From positions 1,671,650 to 1,735,649 of the forward strand of contig NZ_LR594487.1 in assembly GCF_901686465.1 (NCBI RefSeq): a stretch of 64,000 nt of DNA, given 5' to 3'. Below the pieces are notes generated by a model that had not been told where the DNA came from, did no database searches, and was given only the letters and a program-made list of their open reading frames with translations. The position numbers and the translations under genes were made by a program. Below, piece by piece: positions 23,283-31,776 of this stretch (the stretch's first letter is position 1; each line of letters begins with the position of its first letter). Origin of the DNA: Halorubrum sp. DM2 (lineage in GTDB: Archaea; Halobacteriota; Halobacteria; Halobacteriales; Haloferacaceae).

Positions 23283-24320
23283 ATGAGGGCATCGACGGCG
23301 AAAGAGGAACTGCTTGATAAGGGGCTACAGATCGACCACGAGCAGTTTGAACAGCTCTGTAAGATGGTGATCGAGCGTGCAGAACCAACTCGTGAACTCG
23401 AGTTAACGCCGTTTCGTGGCGATGGTGGAATCGATATTCACGCTGTCATTGACCGAGAACTGTTCCACGCACGGCTCGGCGTACAAGCGAAACAATACAC
23501 GACAGGTAATACCGTCGGTGCTCGAACCCTGCGCGGATTTAAAGGCGCACTCTCAGAGCAACAGTATCACATCGGAACGGTAATCACGACATCCTCATTC
23601 ACATCTGGAGCTAAAACGAGCGCAAACCAAGATTACATCCGATTGATCGACGGTGACCGACTCACGGACATCATGATCGAGAGCAGTATCGGTGTCGTTA
23701 CAGACGACGAATCATACGAACTCGATCCCACGTTTTGGAGTGCGTTCGAGAAGCCAGAGCGCACTGACACGATCCCGTCTCTAGAGGTGCCACAGGCGGA
23801 CAACTTCGACGTGATACGCACCGTCATCCGCGCGGTTGGAACGGGTTCCGACATCAAGCCCGATATCGCGGAATACGTTCGAAAGCAGACGGATTCAGAC
23901 ACGTTCGATCCGCGGCAAGCGGATTATTACGGTATCGCCGCGTGGCTTCTCCAGTTTCTCCACAAAGAACAGGAGATCGAGATCGACAACCGTACGATCC
24001 GTCGTTGGGGACTCACTCGGCTCGGTGAGGAATATCTCACGTATCTCGATCGTGGTAATCGAGAATCCGCGGATGACCTTCTCATACACCAGATCCGTGA
24101 TGTTGAGATCATCTCTCGCGTATACGCTCAGCTAGAAGCAGACGATACGCTTTTGCGACGTGATATCTCCGAGATCCTCGCTGCCGAAACAGATCTCTCA
24201 GACTCAACCACTCGTCGACGCGCCCGAACCGTTGGACAGTGGCTTATTCGCCTCCCTGAGGTCACTACGAGCGGTCGAGGGTCCGAGCAACAATACGTCC
24301 TATCTTCGACGCCACGTTGA
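23283..24320 (+). CDS. Mrr-like restriction endonuclease
   Basis: The first 130 residues of this 345-residue protein look like the Mrr_cat nuclease fold. FEQLCKMVIERA is the first helix, FRGDGGIDIHA carries the catalytic Asp, and LGVQAKQYT supplies the Q-x-K motif. GTVITTSSFTSGA closes the domain. The remaining part has winged-helix-like segments that may recognise DNA. The gene converges on a Dam-type methylase gene with only 15 bp between stops. Together they probably form a type II-like restriction-modification system. A Mrr-type methyl-directed enzyme is the alternative. Confidence 0.78.
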   Translation: MRASTAKEELLDKGLQIDHEQFEQLCKMVIERAEPTRELELTPFRGDGGIDIHAVIDRELFHARLGVQAKQYTTGNTVGARTLRGFKGALSEQQYHIGTVITTSSFTSGAKTSANQDYIRLIDGDRLTDIMIESSIGVVTDDESYELDPTFWSAFEKPERTDTIPSLEVPQADNFDVIRTVIRAVGTGSDIKPDIAEYVRKQTDSDTFDPRQADYYGIAAWLLQFLHKEQEIEIDNRTIRRWGLTRLGEEYLTYLDRGNRESADDLLIHQIRDVEIISRVYAQLEADDTLLRRDISEILAAETDLSDSTTRRRARTVGQWLIRLPEVTTSGRGSEQQYVLSSTPR

Positions 24321-24335
24321 GCGATCTTCGACGAC

Positions 24336-25205
24336 TCATTCAGTAAAGTCGGAGAGCGTCTTTCGCCGTTGTTCATCCGGTGGAACGTTCGTGATGAGTA
24401 CTTCTGAGACTTCCCCGCGACTGCTGGCATCGCTATTTATTGCACGAGTGGCGTCTACGTAGCTGATCGAGAATACGTCGTAGTTTTCGTACAATTCCGT
24501 GACTGGCGGTGAATTCGAGAGGACCACGGAAACATCCATTTCCGTAAGTTCTATGACGGTATCACGAAGCCGCCGTTGGTCCTCTCGGTCGAATCCGCCC
24601 GCCTGATATGAATTGAAATCTGCCGTTTTCGACACGCGTTCGTACGGCGGATCTAAATACACGAGATCACCGATTGAAGCCTCATCGACGACGTAGCTGA
24701 AATCCGTATTGAATACTGCTGTCTCTTGGAGAACACGTGATGCCTTTCGGATCCGCTGCTCTTGTACCCAATCTGGATTCGAATATCGTCCGAAAGAGAC
24801 GTTGAATTCGCCGTCACTATTCTCTCGATACAATCCGTTGAAACATGTCCGATTCAGGTATAACAGTAGGCTCGCCTCTCGGACTCGCTCGTCCTGTGTG
24901 AGAGTCGACTGTGTAAGGAGGGTATTGAACTCCGAGCGAGCGTTGTAGTAGTATTCTTCCGTATGCTCGTGCGTTTTGTTTTCGGTAATGAGGGCGTCCG
25001 GTTGGTCCCGAACGATCTCATAAAACGTTGTCAACCGCGTGTTCAGATCGTTAATCGTTCCGTCATCAGGATCCTGATCGAAAAAGACAGCACCACCGCC
25101 GACGAACGGCTCATGATACGCCTCATACGAGGTCGGAAACAACGCCGTAATTTCTGAGAGAAGCTGGCGTTTTCCACCTGCCCATTTTAAGATCGGCTCC
25201 ACCAT
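24336..25205 (-). CDS. D12-class adenine-N6 DNA methyltransferase (Dam type)
   Basis: The 289-residue enzyme begins VEPILKWAGGKRQLL, the S-adenosylmethionine site of the D12 class. It continues with EPFVGGGAVFF and the catalytic DPPY at about residue 182 (VYLDPPYERV). Length and order match Dam/DpnM-type methylases, which modify adenine in short palindromes such as GATC; the actual target cannot be read from the sequence. It is the likely protecting partner of the convergent Mrr-like nuclease. Confidence 0.9.
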   Translation of the reverse strand: MVEPILKWAGGKRQLLSEITALFPTSYEAYHEPFVGGGAVFFDQDPDDGTINDLNTRLTTFYEIVRDQPDALITENKTHEHTEEYYYNARSEFNTLLTQSTLTQDERVREASLLLYLNRTCFNGLYRENSDGEFNVSFGRYSNPDWVQEQRIRKASRVLQETAVFNTDFSYVVDEASIGDLVYLDPPYERVSKTADFNSYQAGGFDREDQRRLRDTVIELTEMDVSVVLSNSPPVTELYENYDVFSISYVDATRAINSDASSRGEVSEVLITNVPPDEQRRKTLSDFTE

Positions 25206-25296
25206 TCAACGTAGTGTTCCCCGGTATTAGCAAAAAACTGTCTCGTCAGGCAGTAGTGTCTCGGCGCTCAATCCGTCTTACTGAGATAGTTGGGAA

Positions 25297-26565
25297 TTAG
25301 TTACCCGCAACACCACCCTGTTCCCGAAGAACTGTTGCGACATCCCCGAGGCGCTCTGACTCCTTCGGGAGGTTCTCGAGCGCCGTATCGAGATCGACTG
25401 CGAGTGAGTACTGGTTCTCGTCGCCACGACCCCGACCCTGCCGCTTATTGAGCACGTTCGTATCAGCGAGGTCGTTGAGTCGATCACGGAACCGGCGGTT
25501 CGAGAGGACGTTCACGTCCGCGTACTCACAGAAGGTCTTGTACTGGGTGTAGATCGGCGTCGTCGTCACGGGTGTGTCGCCGTGTATCCCGTGATACGTG
25601 ACTGCCATGAGTGCGAGCATTCGCTGATTCGGAAGCGTCTGGATCCCCGACTCGATGGCCTTTGTCTCGAGAAAGTCCCGTGCTTCGCGCACGTGCTCCT
25701 CTGTGACAGTCGTTTCTCCCCTATCGTCGCCAAACCGAGTCGCACGGAACAGCAGACGGATCGCCTCGCGAGCGTCACCAGTATCCTGTGCGCCTAACGC
25801 CGCAGCAAGCGGGATCGTATCATCGGTCAGAATCTCACTTCGGAGGTGCTGGTAGTCCTCGATCCCGTCCTCGAAATACGTGTCTCGGAGGGCACCGACG
25901 GCACGCCGTGAGAGAATGTTGCGGAGCTGATCAGCGTCGTACGGCTCGAAACGGACCTCGTCCTCACCGAGGCTCGACCGAACGTCGGCGTCGAGGTTCT
26001 CGCGGAACTGAAGATCGTTTGTAATCCCGATAAGCGAGAGACGGACATCGTCCGGATTCGACCGTGGGAGCTCGTAGAGGATGTAGTCGTCATCGCCGAT
26101 GGCGTCGATCTCATCAAGGACGACGATGACCGTCCCGCCTATCTCCTCCAGATTCTCGATCACCATGTTGAGGAGAGTCTTCCGCTGGTGACCGCTCGGG
26201 AGTTCCTCACCGGGGCCGAACCGTTTCTCACGGAGTCGCTTGACGAGATGTGTCAGGACGTGGTAGGACCCGTCCATGCCCTTACACCGGATGTGAACCA
26301 CGGTGAGGTCCATCTCAGAATCATCGGCGTACTCCTGAAGTTGATCCGTCTTGAGGCGGATTCCGACGGTCTTTCCCTGGCCGGATTGACCGTATACGAT
26401 CAGATTGAGCGGCGTCGAACCCATCGTCGCTGGACGAAGCGCGGAGTGGATCTGGTCGAGTTCGACCTCGCGCTCCGGCAACGACTCGGGCTGGTACGTC
26501 TGCTCGTTGGGGTTGAGGACGTCCATGTCCTCAAAGATCGTGTCTTCGTCACCGAACGCCTTCAT
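25297..26565 (-). CDS. orc1: Orc1/Cdc6 replication initiator
   Basis: The 422-residue AAA+ protein has Walker A GQSGQGKT near 59-66, Walker B VIVVLDEIDAI near 145, a sensor 1 LIGITND, and a C-terminal winged-helix domain. This is the usual Orc1/Cdc6 architecture of archaeal origin-binding proteins. It differs from chromosomal core copies by its place in a mobile island. The 368-bp region upstream of its start is a candidate origin. TATATATAA lies about 20 bp before the ATG on the minus strand. Copies inside islands usually come from integrated plasmids. Confidence 0.92.
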   Translation of the reverse strand: MKAFGDEDTIFEDMDVLNPNEQTYQPESLPEREVELDQIHSALRPATMGSTPLNLIVYGQSGQGKTVGIRLKTDQLQEYADDSEMDLTVVHIRCKGMDGSYHVLTHLVKRLREKRFGPGEELPSGHQRKTLLNMVIENLEEIGGTVIVVLDEIDAIGDDDYILYELPRSNPDDVRLSLIGITNDLQFRENLDADVRSSLGEDEVRFEPYDADQLRNILSRRAVGALRDTYFEDGIEDYQHLRSEILTDDTIPLAAALGAQDTGDAREAIRLLFRATRFGDDRGETTVTEEHVREARDFLETKAIESGIQTLPNQRMLALMAVTYHGIHGDTPVTTTPIYTQYKTFCEYADVNVLSNRRFRDRLNDLADTNVLNKRQGRGRGDENQYSLAVDLDTALENLPKESERLGDVATVLREQGGVAGN

Positions 26566-26933
26566 ACGCTTCCGTTTTCACGGTTATATATAAACCCCCA
26601 TGTCCTACATGTCTTTCTGTCTAGAAAACGGGGTAGTGTCTGGGATGTCGGTGTTAGTTCCCCTGCGATTCTACTGTGCCTTAGGTAGAAGACAGGGACA
26701 GAGGGGGGTGCGTCCAGCAAATCATCGAGATACTAGACGGAGTTGAGTCCCGTGACAACGAGATACAGACGATCTCAGGGCTGTTTCCATAGGGGCACAG
26801 TGATCAAAGATATCGCCTTCCGGTCAATCTCCCCCGAGGTGGGGGGATGCGTCCGACAACGGGTCGCAATGAATCGCACTCTAAGAGTACACGCCTCACG
26901 GCGTTTTATCAGATTTCCCTGAGAAGGGTGTTC
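26566..26933. other. intergenic region upstream of orc1, candidate replication origin
   Basis: No gene is visible in these 368 bases. They contain the orc1 promoter and a TTTTATC box (about 26905) that fits the start of the next gene at 26934. Two same-direction G-rich repeats are present: GGGGGGTGCGTCC (26703-26715) and GGGGGGATGCGTCC (26841-26854). A string GTAGTGTCTGGG (from 26633) resembles GTAGTGTCTCGG on the other side of orc1 (from 25253). Haloarchaeal origins flank orc1 genes and carry G-rich origin boxes, but the usual inverted ORB core is not evident. Confidence 0.4.
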
Positions 26934-27887
26934 ATGGATCGGAATATCTCGCGAATCCAAGAACACGACCTCCGTTCGGTGTGGGAGAACGAGGACCGAG
27001 ATTTCACGAGATGGTTGACGGAGAATATCGACCTGCTCGCGTCGGAGTTGGGAATAGAAATCGAGGACGCACGAGCAGAGGAAGCTGTCGGCGACTTCTC
27101 GGCTGATATCGTCGCACGGGAGATGAACACGGGTGAGACCGTTGTTATTGAGAACCAATACAATCGGACGGACCACGATCACTTGGGTAAACTCTTGACG
27201 TACTCGTCTGGGAAGAACGCCGGGTTTACGATGTGGCTCGCCGAGGAGTTCCGGCCGGAGCACCGGAGCGTACTCGAATGGTTGAACGAAACCGGGCCGA
27301 GAGGTGCGAAGTTCTTCGCGATCAAACCTCGCGTCGTGAGTATCGAGGGGGCTGAGGAGCGTGGCTTCGAGTTCGAAGTTGTCGTTGAGCCCAACGAATG
27401 GGAACGAGAGGTGAGTAACGAGTCTCTCTCCGACTCCGAACAGAGCTATCGTCAGTTCTTCGCCGAGATGGTTGAGGCGTACTCCCAGAGACGACCGAAC
27501 TGGTACAAACTCAAGCCTGGGCCTCGGAACTATCTGACGTTTAGCGCTGGCATTTCTGGGGTTCGATTTGGATGGGTGTTCCATCAGGGGCCAGAGTTTT
27601 CGGTCGAGCTCTACATCTCCACGTCAGATAAGGAACGTAACGAAGAGATATTTGAGGCGTTGAAACGAGAACGAACAGATATTGAGGCCAATTTAGGTGT
27701 CGAGTTGGAGTGGGAGCGCTTGCCCGAGAAACAAGCCTCCCGGATCAAGCAGCCGAAGGATATTGACGGAACGATTACTGAATTGACTACTGATCAGCAA
27801 AATCACCTAGTTGAGTGGGGTGTGGATCTGATGGACGAATTCCAAGAGGAGTTTGAGCCTCGTCTTTCCGCTCTCAGATCCAACTGA
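26934..27887 (+). CDS. DUF4268-type nuclease-like protein
   Basis: I start this 317-residue protein at the ATG at 26934. A TATA-like TTTTATC lies about 28 bp upstream and the product begins MDRNISRIQEHDLRSVWENE; the frame is open 29 codons further. DFSADIVARE, then VVIENQYNRTDHDHLGKLLT near residue 64-83, matches the start of DUF4268 proteins, where D...E-x-Q resembles a PD-(D/E)XK site. The C-terminal part (YKLKPGPRNYLTFSAGISG) is the DUF4268 domain proper. Such proteins are common in islands and are suspected nucleases; the function is unproven. Confidence 0.8.
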   Translation: MDRNISRIQEHDLRSVWENEDRDFTRWLTENIDLLASELGIEIEDARAEEAVGDFSADIVAREMNTGETVVIENQYNRTDHDHLGKLLTYSSGKNAGFTMWLAEEFRPEHRSVLEWLNETGPRGAKFFAIKPRVVSIEGAEERGFEFEVVVEPNEWEREVSNESLSDSEQSYRQFFAEMVEAYSQRRPNWYKLKPGPRNYLTFSAGISGVRFGWVFHQGPEFSVELYISTSDKERNEEIFEALKRERTDIEANLGVELEWERLPEKQASRIKQPKDIDGTITELTTDQQNHLVEWGVDLMDEFQEEFEPRLSALRSN

Positions 27888-28024
27888 TCGCTGACTCCAC
27901 CGGTGTAATGACTCGCTACGTAGGGGTTATCCACCCTACCGACTTGTCGGACGCACTCCCCTCCCCAGCTCCATTTTGTATTAGGCTAATACCTGCCGTT
28001 CAATCTGGACCTCTCCCGTTGCGC

Positions 28025-28107
28025 CCGTGTTCTCGCGTCGCTTCGCTCGCTCGAACACGGACGCGACTGGATCCACGCTCGCTCACTGCGTTCGCTCGCA
28101 TGGATCC
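28025..28107. repeat. two adjacent hairpins in a short intergenic region
   Basis: CCGTGTTC (28025-28032) pairs with GAACACGG (28053-28060). GGATCCA (28069-28075) pairs with TGGATCC (28101-28107). Both loops are built of TCGCTTCGCTCGC-like repeats. The hairpins sit in the 286 bp after the DUF4268 gene, could act at the 3' end of its transcript, and resemble the stem-rich DNA found downstream of tRNA-Lys. Confidence 0.45.
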
Positions 28108-28173
28108 CGCTGCGGTCGTTGGCTTCTAATCTCACAACGACAGCATAACTCCACGTAACGGCCAGTAACAGTG

Positions 28174-28287
28174 TTATCCGTCTTCGAGGGCGTCGTAGAG
28201 GTCCCGGTTCGAATCGCGGTCGTCCGCCGCGACCTGCCGGACCAGATCCCGCCGGGTGTCCTCCATCACGCCGTCGAGCGGTGACAC
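28174..28287 (-). CDS. short acidic ORF downstream of the VapC-like gene, doubtful
   Basis: A GTG at 28287 gives 37 residues (an ATG at 28266 gives 30) ending RDSNRDLYDALEDG. It follows the PIN gene on the same strand, and the frame stays open upstream without a start codon, so it may be the tail of a lost gene. There is no family match. Confidence 0.22.
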   Translation of the reverse strand: MSPLDGVMEDTRRDLVRQVAADDRDSNRDLYDALEDG

Positions 28288-28324
28288 GGTTTCCGCTTCC
28301 TCTTCGGTGGATGTCTGTATTCCA

Positions 28325-28741
28325 TCAGCGTGTCTCGAACGAGCCGATCACGTCGCTCGTCGAGTACGTCTCGACCAGATTCTGCTCCTCGAAGTCGGTG
28401 TCATCGCTCCAGATCGCCGCTCCAGCAGCAATCGCACACGCAAGATAGAGCACATCGTCCGGATCGGTGTCACCGATCGCGTCGTCCGCCCGATCGATAG
28501 CCGGATAGAAGTCGTCCGCGGGGACGATATCGATGTACCGGAACAGAAGGTCGACGAACTGTGCCACTCGGTCCGGTTCCATCCCGGACTTCTCTACGAT
28601 CAGACCCCGGTAGTTCCCGATCTCGTCGCGGACGAACGCAGGTGTCAGCAGGTCCGGCTCAAGCGTGACGATGAGTTCTCGCGTCTTCGAGTCGGCGATG
28701 AGCGCCGAGATGACGACGTTCGCGTCGACAACCAACTTCAT
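28325..28741 (-). CDS. PIN-domain ribonuclease, VapC-like toxin
   Basis: The 138-residue protein has the PIN pattern: VVDANVVISAL with D6, an acidic FVRDEIGNY near residue 38, DPDDVLYLACA near 92-102, and the closing SDDTDFEE. These give the four acidic residues that bind metal. Its size is typical of VapC. The gene follows a small ribbon-helix-helix gene on the same strand after 8 bp, as expected of a toxin with its antitoxin upstream. It probably cleaves an RNA target; the target is unknown. Confidence 0.85.
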   Translation of the reverse strand: MKLVVDANVVISALIADSKTRELIVTLEPDLLTPAFVRDEIGNYRGLIVEKSGMEPDRVAQFVDLLFRYIDIVPADDFYPAIDRADDAIGDTDPDDVLYLACAIAAGAAIWSDDTDFEEQNLVETYSTSDVIGSFETR

Positions 28742-28749
28742 CGCCGAGT

Positions 28750-28980
28750 TTACGCTGATTCCTCGTCGACACGTTTGCGTCCACTTTCGTTGATCTTGTC
28801 GGCGATCTCCCGGACATCGGTCTCGGTGAGTTCGCTCTCACCGGCGAGCTCGTCCAGTACTTCGAGGGCTTCGATCTTCTCTTCTATCGCCTGTCGAGTG
28901 ACCTCGCTCCAGTTGATCTCGGGGTGTCTCTCCATACGCGCTTTCAGATCGTCGTCGACGTTGACCGTGATGCTCGGCAT
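28750..28980 (-). CDS. ribbon-helix-helix antitoxin of the VapC-like protein
   Basis: The ATG at 28980 gives 76 residues beginning MPSITVNVDDDLKARMERHP, a strand and helix of the CopG/VapB type. It continues NWSEVTRQAIEEKIEALEVL and ends with a Glu/Arg-rich tail. The frame is open 24 codons further upstream, but those residues look unrelated. The gene lies 8 bp before the PIN toxin gene, so the two form an operon and the antitoxin is translated first. Confidence 0.82.
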   Translation of the reverse strand: MPSITVNVDDDLKARMERHPEINWSEVTRQAIEEKIEALEVLDELAGESELTETDVREIADKINESGRKRVDEESA

Positions 28981-29657
28981 ACAGAAACCTATATTTTCAC
29001 AGAATACTGTGTCTTTCGGTGTTTCTATTCCTCTCGATCTCAGCCGCCTCACGGCTTACAGGTTGAGTCGTTCGACAGCGACGTAGTGCCAGTTGCGCCT
29101 TTCCCGCCGTAAATTGGTCGGCTACCGATGATGTTCGGAACGGGTCCGAGCTTCGCGTGTCTCCGTGAAATCTTGTCGACGAACCGTGGTCGGCGTCGGT
29201 GTCGCGACCGAAGCGATACCGGACGGACTCGAGTCGCGAGCGACGCAAAGAGGCGGTGACGCACGACCGCGACGAGACGGGTGCGAATAGTCGGCCTGTG
29301 CGGTCCGCGTGGGGGAAGGGCCGGACGCTCCAGTAGCGCGGCCCTCGCGAGTGGCAACACTGCCTCGATTCCTTCTTTTTGCGGCCGTTTTCGACCAGAT
29401 TGACCCTCTCGACCGGTGGAATCGAGACGATCTCGACCGCAACACAAGCGCAGATCTCGACTCGACGAGCTGCTCGTCGACGCCGAACCGACACCGGGGG
29501 GTCGGTTGGCGGTTAGAGGTGTGGCGAAGGCCACACAAGCTAAGGTACCGCATGAATTTGACGAGAAACTCTACTCTTTTAGTATGCTTGAGGAAGAGGA
29601 TTTTTCCTTGGATATCTTCCATTTATTTGGATCCGCCATGATCCCAACACATACTGA
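28981..29657. other. 677-bp region of degraded sequence
   Basis: Many overlapping frames exist but none has motifs. Base composition changes inside the region: the first 550 bases are GC-rich, the last 120 AT-rich. A plus-strand frame at 29416-29661 ends PHEFDEKLYSFSMLEEEDFS and so on. Its stop overlaps the ATG at 29658, so its last 45 codons could be the tail of a real gene whose front was lost. I treat the rest as rearranged DNA. Confidence 0.4.
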
Positions 29658-29768
29658 ATGACCTCTGAATCAAAATCAGACGCTCATGATCTCGCACTAG
29701 AAGCGCAGCAAAAAATACGAGAATACCAAATAAATGCTGCCCGGGAGATGGAGGTAGTGTTCAGATAA
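29658..29768 (+). pseudogene. gene interrupted by the IS6-type element
   Basis: The frame starts with an ATGA overlap to the preceding frame and encodes MTSESKSDAHDLALEAQQ, then a helical stretch ending EMEVVFR. The last four codons and the stop lie inside the left inverted repeat of the insertion sequence. It is therefore a 5' fragment of a gene whose remainder is not found on the far side of the element. Confidence 0.55.
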
Positions 29769-30446
29769 GCTGATTCCATGCGAAAGCGAACGATCTGATC
29801 CACTCGTTTGCTGTTTCTGCTTCGGCGTTGCTAAAACAGTTTGAGAAACTAGTAGTTCTGCGTTTTACCTCACGAAAGACACGTTCGACACTGTTCCGCT
29901 TTCCGTGTCGTTCGTATCTAAAATCGAGGTCGTGTTTGCGACAGGCTCGCTGAAGTGGAGCCGCGCCATCAACGAGAAAGATCGCGTCATCTACATCGTG
30001 TTTTTTGCGGAGTTCCGCGAAAAACCGATCTGCGAGAGCATTGTTTCTCGTCGATTCAACCTTTGTATGTAACAGATCGTTTGATTCGGGATCGACAGCA
30101 GCGTACAGCCAATATTGTTCATCGTCAAGCTGAATCACAGTCTCATCAACCGCGACGTGATTCGGCCTCCGACCAGTTTCTGGCTGTAGATCGGCTTTGT
30201 GAACCCAGTTATGAACGGTCGATCGAACTCGATCAACACCGAATACCTCAAGAAAAGAAACAGTATTCGAAAGCGATAATCCAGCCAAGTGAAGCTGAAT
30301 ACTGAGCTTCATCAACAGCTGCGGTGTTGCTTCTCGCTCCACAAACTCTAAGTTGATCTCGTCTAAACAGCCGCTGAGACGGTCGTTTTCGGGCATAAGT
30401 CACTTTGAAAACGCACCGCCTCACCTTTCAATCCTTATCTGAACAC
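29757..30446 (-). mobile_element. IS6-family insertion sequence (ISH14/15-like size)
   Basis: The element is 690 bp with terminal repeats GTGTTCAGATAAG at the left end and CTTATCTGAACAC at the right (30434-30446), a perfect 13-bp inverted match. It contains one transposase gene filling nearly the whole length, as in compact haloarchaeal IS6 elements. The eight bases on each side (TGGAGGTA and CGCGGTAA) do not match. There is no target duplication, which suggests that a deletion or recombination removed one flank. Confidence 0.85.
29761..30396 (-). CDS. IS6-family DDE transposase
   Basis: The 211-residue transposase has an N-terminal helical region (LHLAGLSLSNTVSFLEVFGV). The DDE core comprises VAVDETVIQLDD with the first Asp near residue 82, IFLVDGAAPL with the second, and NSVERVFREVKRRT with the Glu. 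HGKRNSVER is characteristic of the family. It is full length, so the element may still be active. It starts 50 bp inside the right terminal repeat. Confidence 0.92.
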   Translation of the reverse strand: MPENDRLSGCLDEINLEFVEREATPQLLMKLSIQLHLAGLSLSNTVSFLEVFGVDRVRSTVHNWVHKADLQPETGRRPNHVAVDETVIQLDDEQYWLYAAVDPESNDLLHTKVESTRNNALADRFFAELRKKHDVDDAIFLVDGAAPLQRACRKHDLDFRYERHGKRNSVERVFREVKRRTTSFSNCFSNAEAETANEWIRSFAFAWNQLI

Positions 30447-30584
30447 CGCGGTAACCGTAGCGATCGGTGATTTATGGACAGAAAAAGGGTGTCATGGAAA
30501 TCTTACCACAAATTTTATTTTATATTCTCAAAATTGAATTAATCGTGTGAAATTGCGTTTTAATACATCAAATTAGCTAGTTTT

Positions 30585-30782
30585 TCACAGACGGCGAGCG
30601 ATTTCATATGCGATTGATGTTGGGAGGAGAATAGCGAATATTACGAGGGTGATTTCTTCTATTGTCAGGCCAGATTGCGTGAGACCCGCGTAGAAGTAGA
30701 GTGCTCCGGTGGCGATCACACTAACAATAGCCGCAATGTATCGGGGATCACTCCATGAAGATGGGAACTCGGGGCCGGACAT
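30585..30782 (-). CDS. small membrane protein with two hydrophobic segments
   Basis: The 65-residue protein has segments AAIVSVIATGALYFYAG (about 17-33) and TLVIFAILLPTSIAYEIA (about 45-62), with a short polar N-terminus. Such small two-helix proteins are frequent in haloarchaea and mostly uncharacterised. The gene stands alone just to the right of the insertion sequence, at the edge of the island. Confidence 0.55.
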   Translation of the reverse strand: MSGPEFPSSWSDPRYIAAIVSVIATGALYFYAGLTQSGLTIEEITLVIFAILLPTSIAYEIARRL

Positions 30783-30974
30783 AATTCCGTATAGTTGAAT
30801 CTATATGATAGCTTCTTCGCCCACATCGAGCGATCTCGATCCGGGTGTGAGAACGCTTCTGTAACTCCCTCAACGGAAACACCATCACGACGTCGGGAGA
30901 CCGGCCACGCGATCGAGTTCGCCTTCAGTTTATAAGTAGCCGACTCGCCGACACCCCTGATCGAACGCCTCGTC

Positions 30975-31715
30975 TCAGACTTCGTCAGCCGCGTTTTGCG
31001 CCTCACGCAGCGTGAACTCGCCCTCGTATAGCGCGGTCCCGACCACGACCGCGGCCGCGCCCGCCGCCTTCAGCGCGACCACGTCGTCAATCGACGCAAC
31101 CCCCCCGGAAGCTATCACGGGGATCTCCACCGCCTCGACCATCGACTCGACCGCCGTCCGGTTGATTCCGGCCAGCTGCCCCTCCACGTCGACGTTCGTA
31201 AAGAGGATCGCCCCCGCCCCCAATTCCTCGTAGCGCGCGGCCGCCTCGGCGGGGTCGAGACCGGTCCCCTCGGTCCAGCCCGAGACGACGACCTCGCCGT
31301 CCTTCGCGTCCAGACTCACGACGACGCTCCCGGGGTGCGTCTCGTCGATCGCCGCGACAATCTCCGGCGTCTCGACCGCTGCCGTACCGAGGATCACGCG
31401 GTCGAGCCCCAAGTCGAGCAGATCGCGCGCGCCTTCCGCGGTCCGGATGCCGCCGCCGAGTTGGAGACCGACCTCCTCGGGAACGTACTCCACCACCGCC
31501 TCGATCGCCGCGGCGTTGACGCGCTCGCCCTCGAACGCGCCGTCGAGGTCGACGAGGTGGAGGGTGCGGGCCCCCGCGTCGGTCCAGCGCTCGGCGGCGT
31601 CGACCGGGTCGCCGTAGCGTTTGCCCGTGCCGCGCTCGCCGCCGACCAGCTGGACGACCTCGCCGTCCTGCACGTCGACGGCGGGGATCACCTCGAACTC
31701 GGGGAAGTGTGTCAT
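30975..31715 (-). CDS. hisA: HisA, phosphoribosylformimino-AICAR phosphate isomerase
   Basis: This 246-residue TIM-barrel enzyme performs the Amadori isomerisation in histidine synthesis. FEVIPAVDVQDGEVVQLVGG places the first catalytic Asp at the end of strand 1. LQLGGGIRT and VIASGGVAS are the two phosphate-binding loops. VVVSLDAKDGEVVVSGW carries the second catalytic Asp. The length is normal. It marks the start of the GC-rich core chromosome. No other his genes are in the window, consistent with the scattered his genes of haloarchaea. Confidence 0.96.
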   Translation of the reverse strand: MTHFPEFEVIPAVDVQDGEVVQLVGGERGTGKRYGDPVDAAERWTDAGARTLHLVDLDGAFEGERVNAAAIEAVVEYVPEEVGLQLGGGIRTAEGARDLLDLGLDRVILGTAAVETPEIVAAIDETHPGSVVVSLDAKDGEVVVSGWTEGTGLDPAEAAARYEELGAGAILFTNVDVEGQLAGINRTAVESMVEAVEIPVIASGGVASIDDVVALKAAGAAAVVVGTALYEGEFTLREAQNAADEV

Positions 31716-31776
31716 ACCGGACCGAAGCCGCGGACGAGAATTAAACGGGTCGGTTCGCGCACCGTGCGCCGCCGGC

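Noticed and set aside
28997-29622. Several overlapping minus-strand frames of 160 or so codons
   Set aside because: They are basic, low-complexity and mutually overlapping, with no motifs; the region looks degraded.
1-30450. CRISPR array associated with the Cas4-like gene
   Set aside because: No regularly spaced 25-40 bp repeats and no other cas genes were found, so the nuclease is a stand-alone type.
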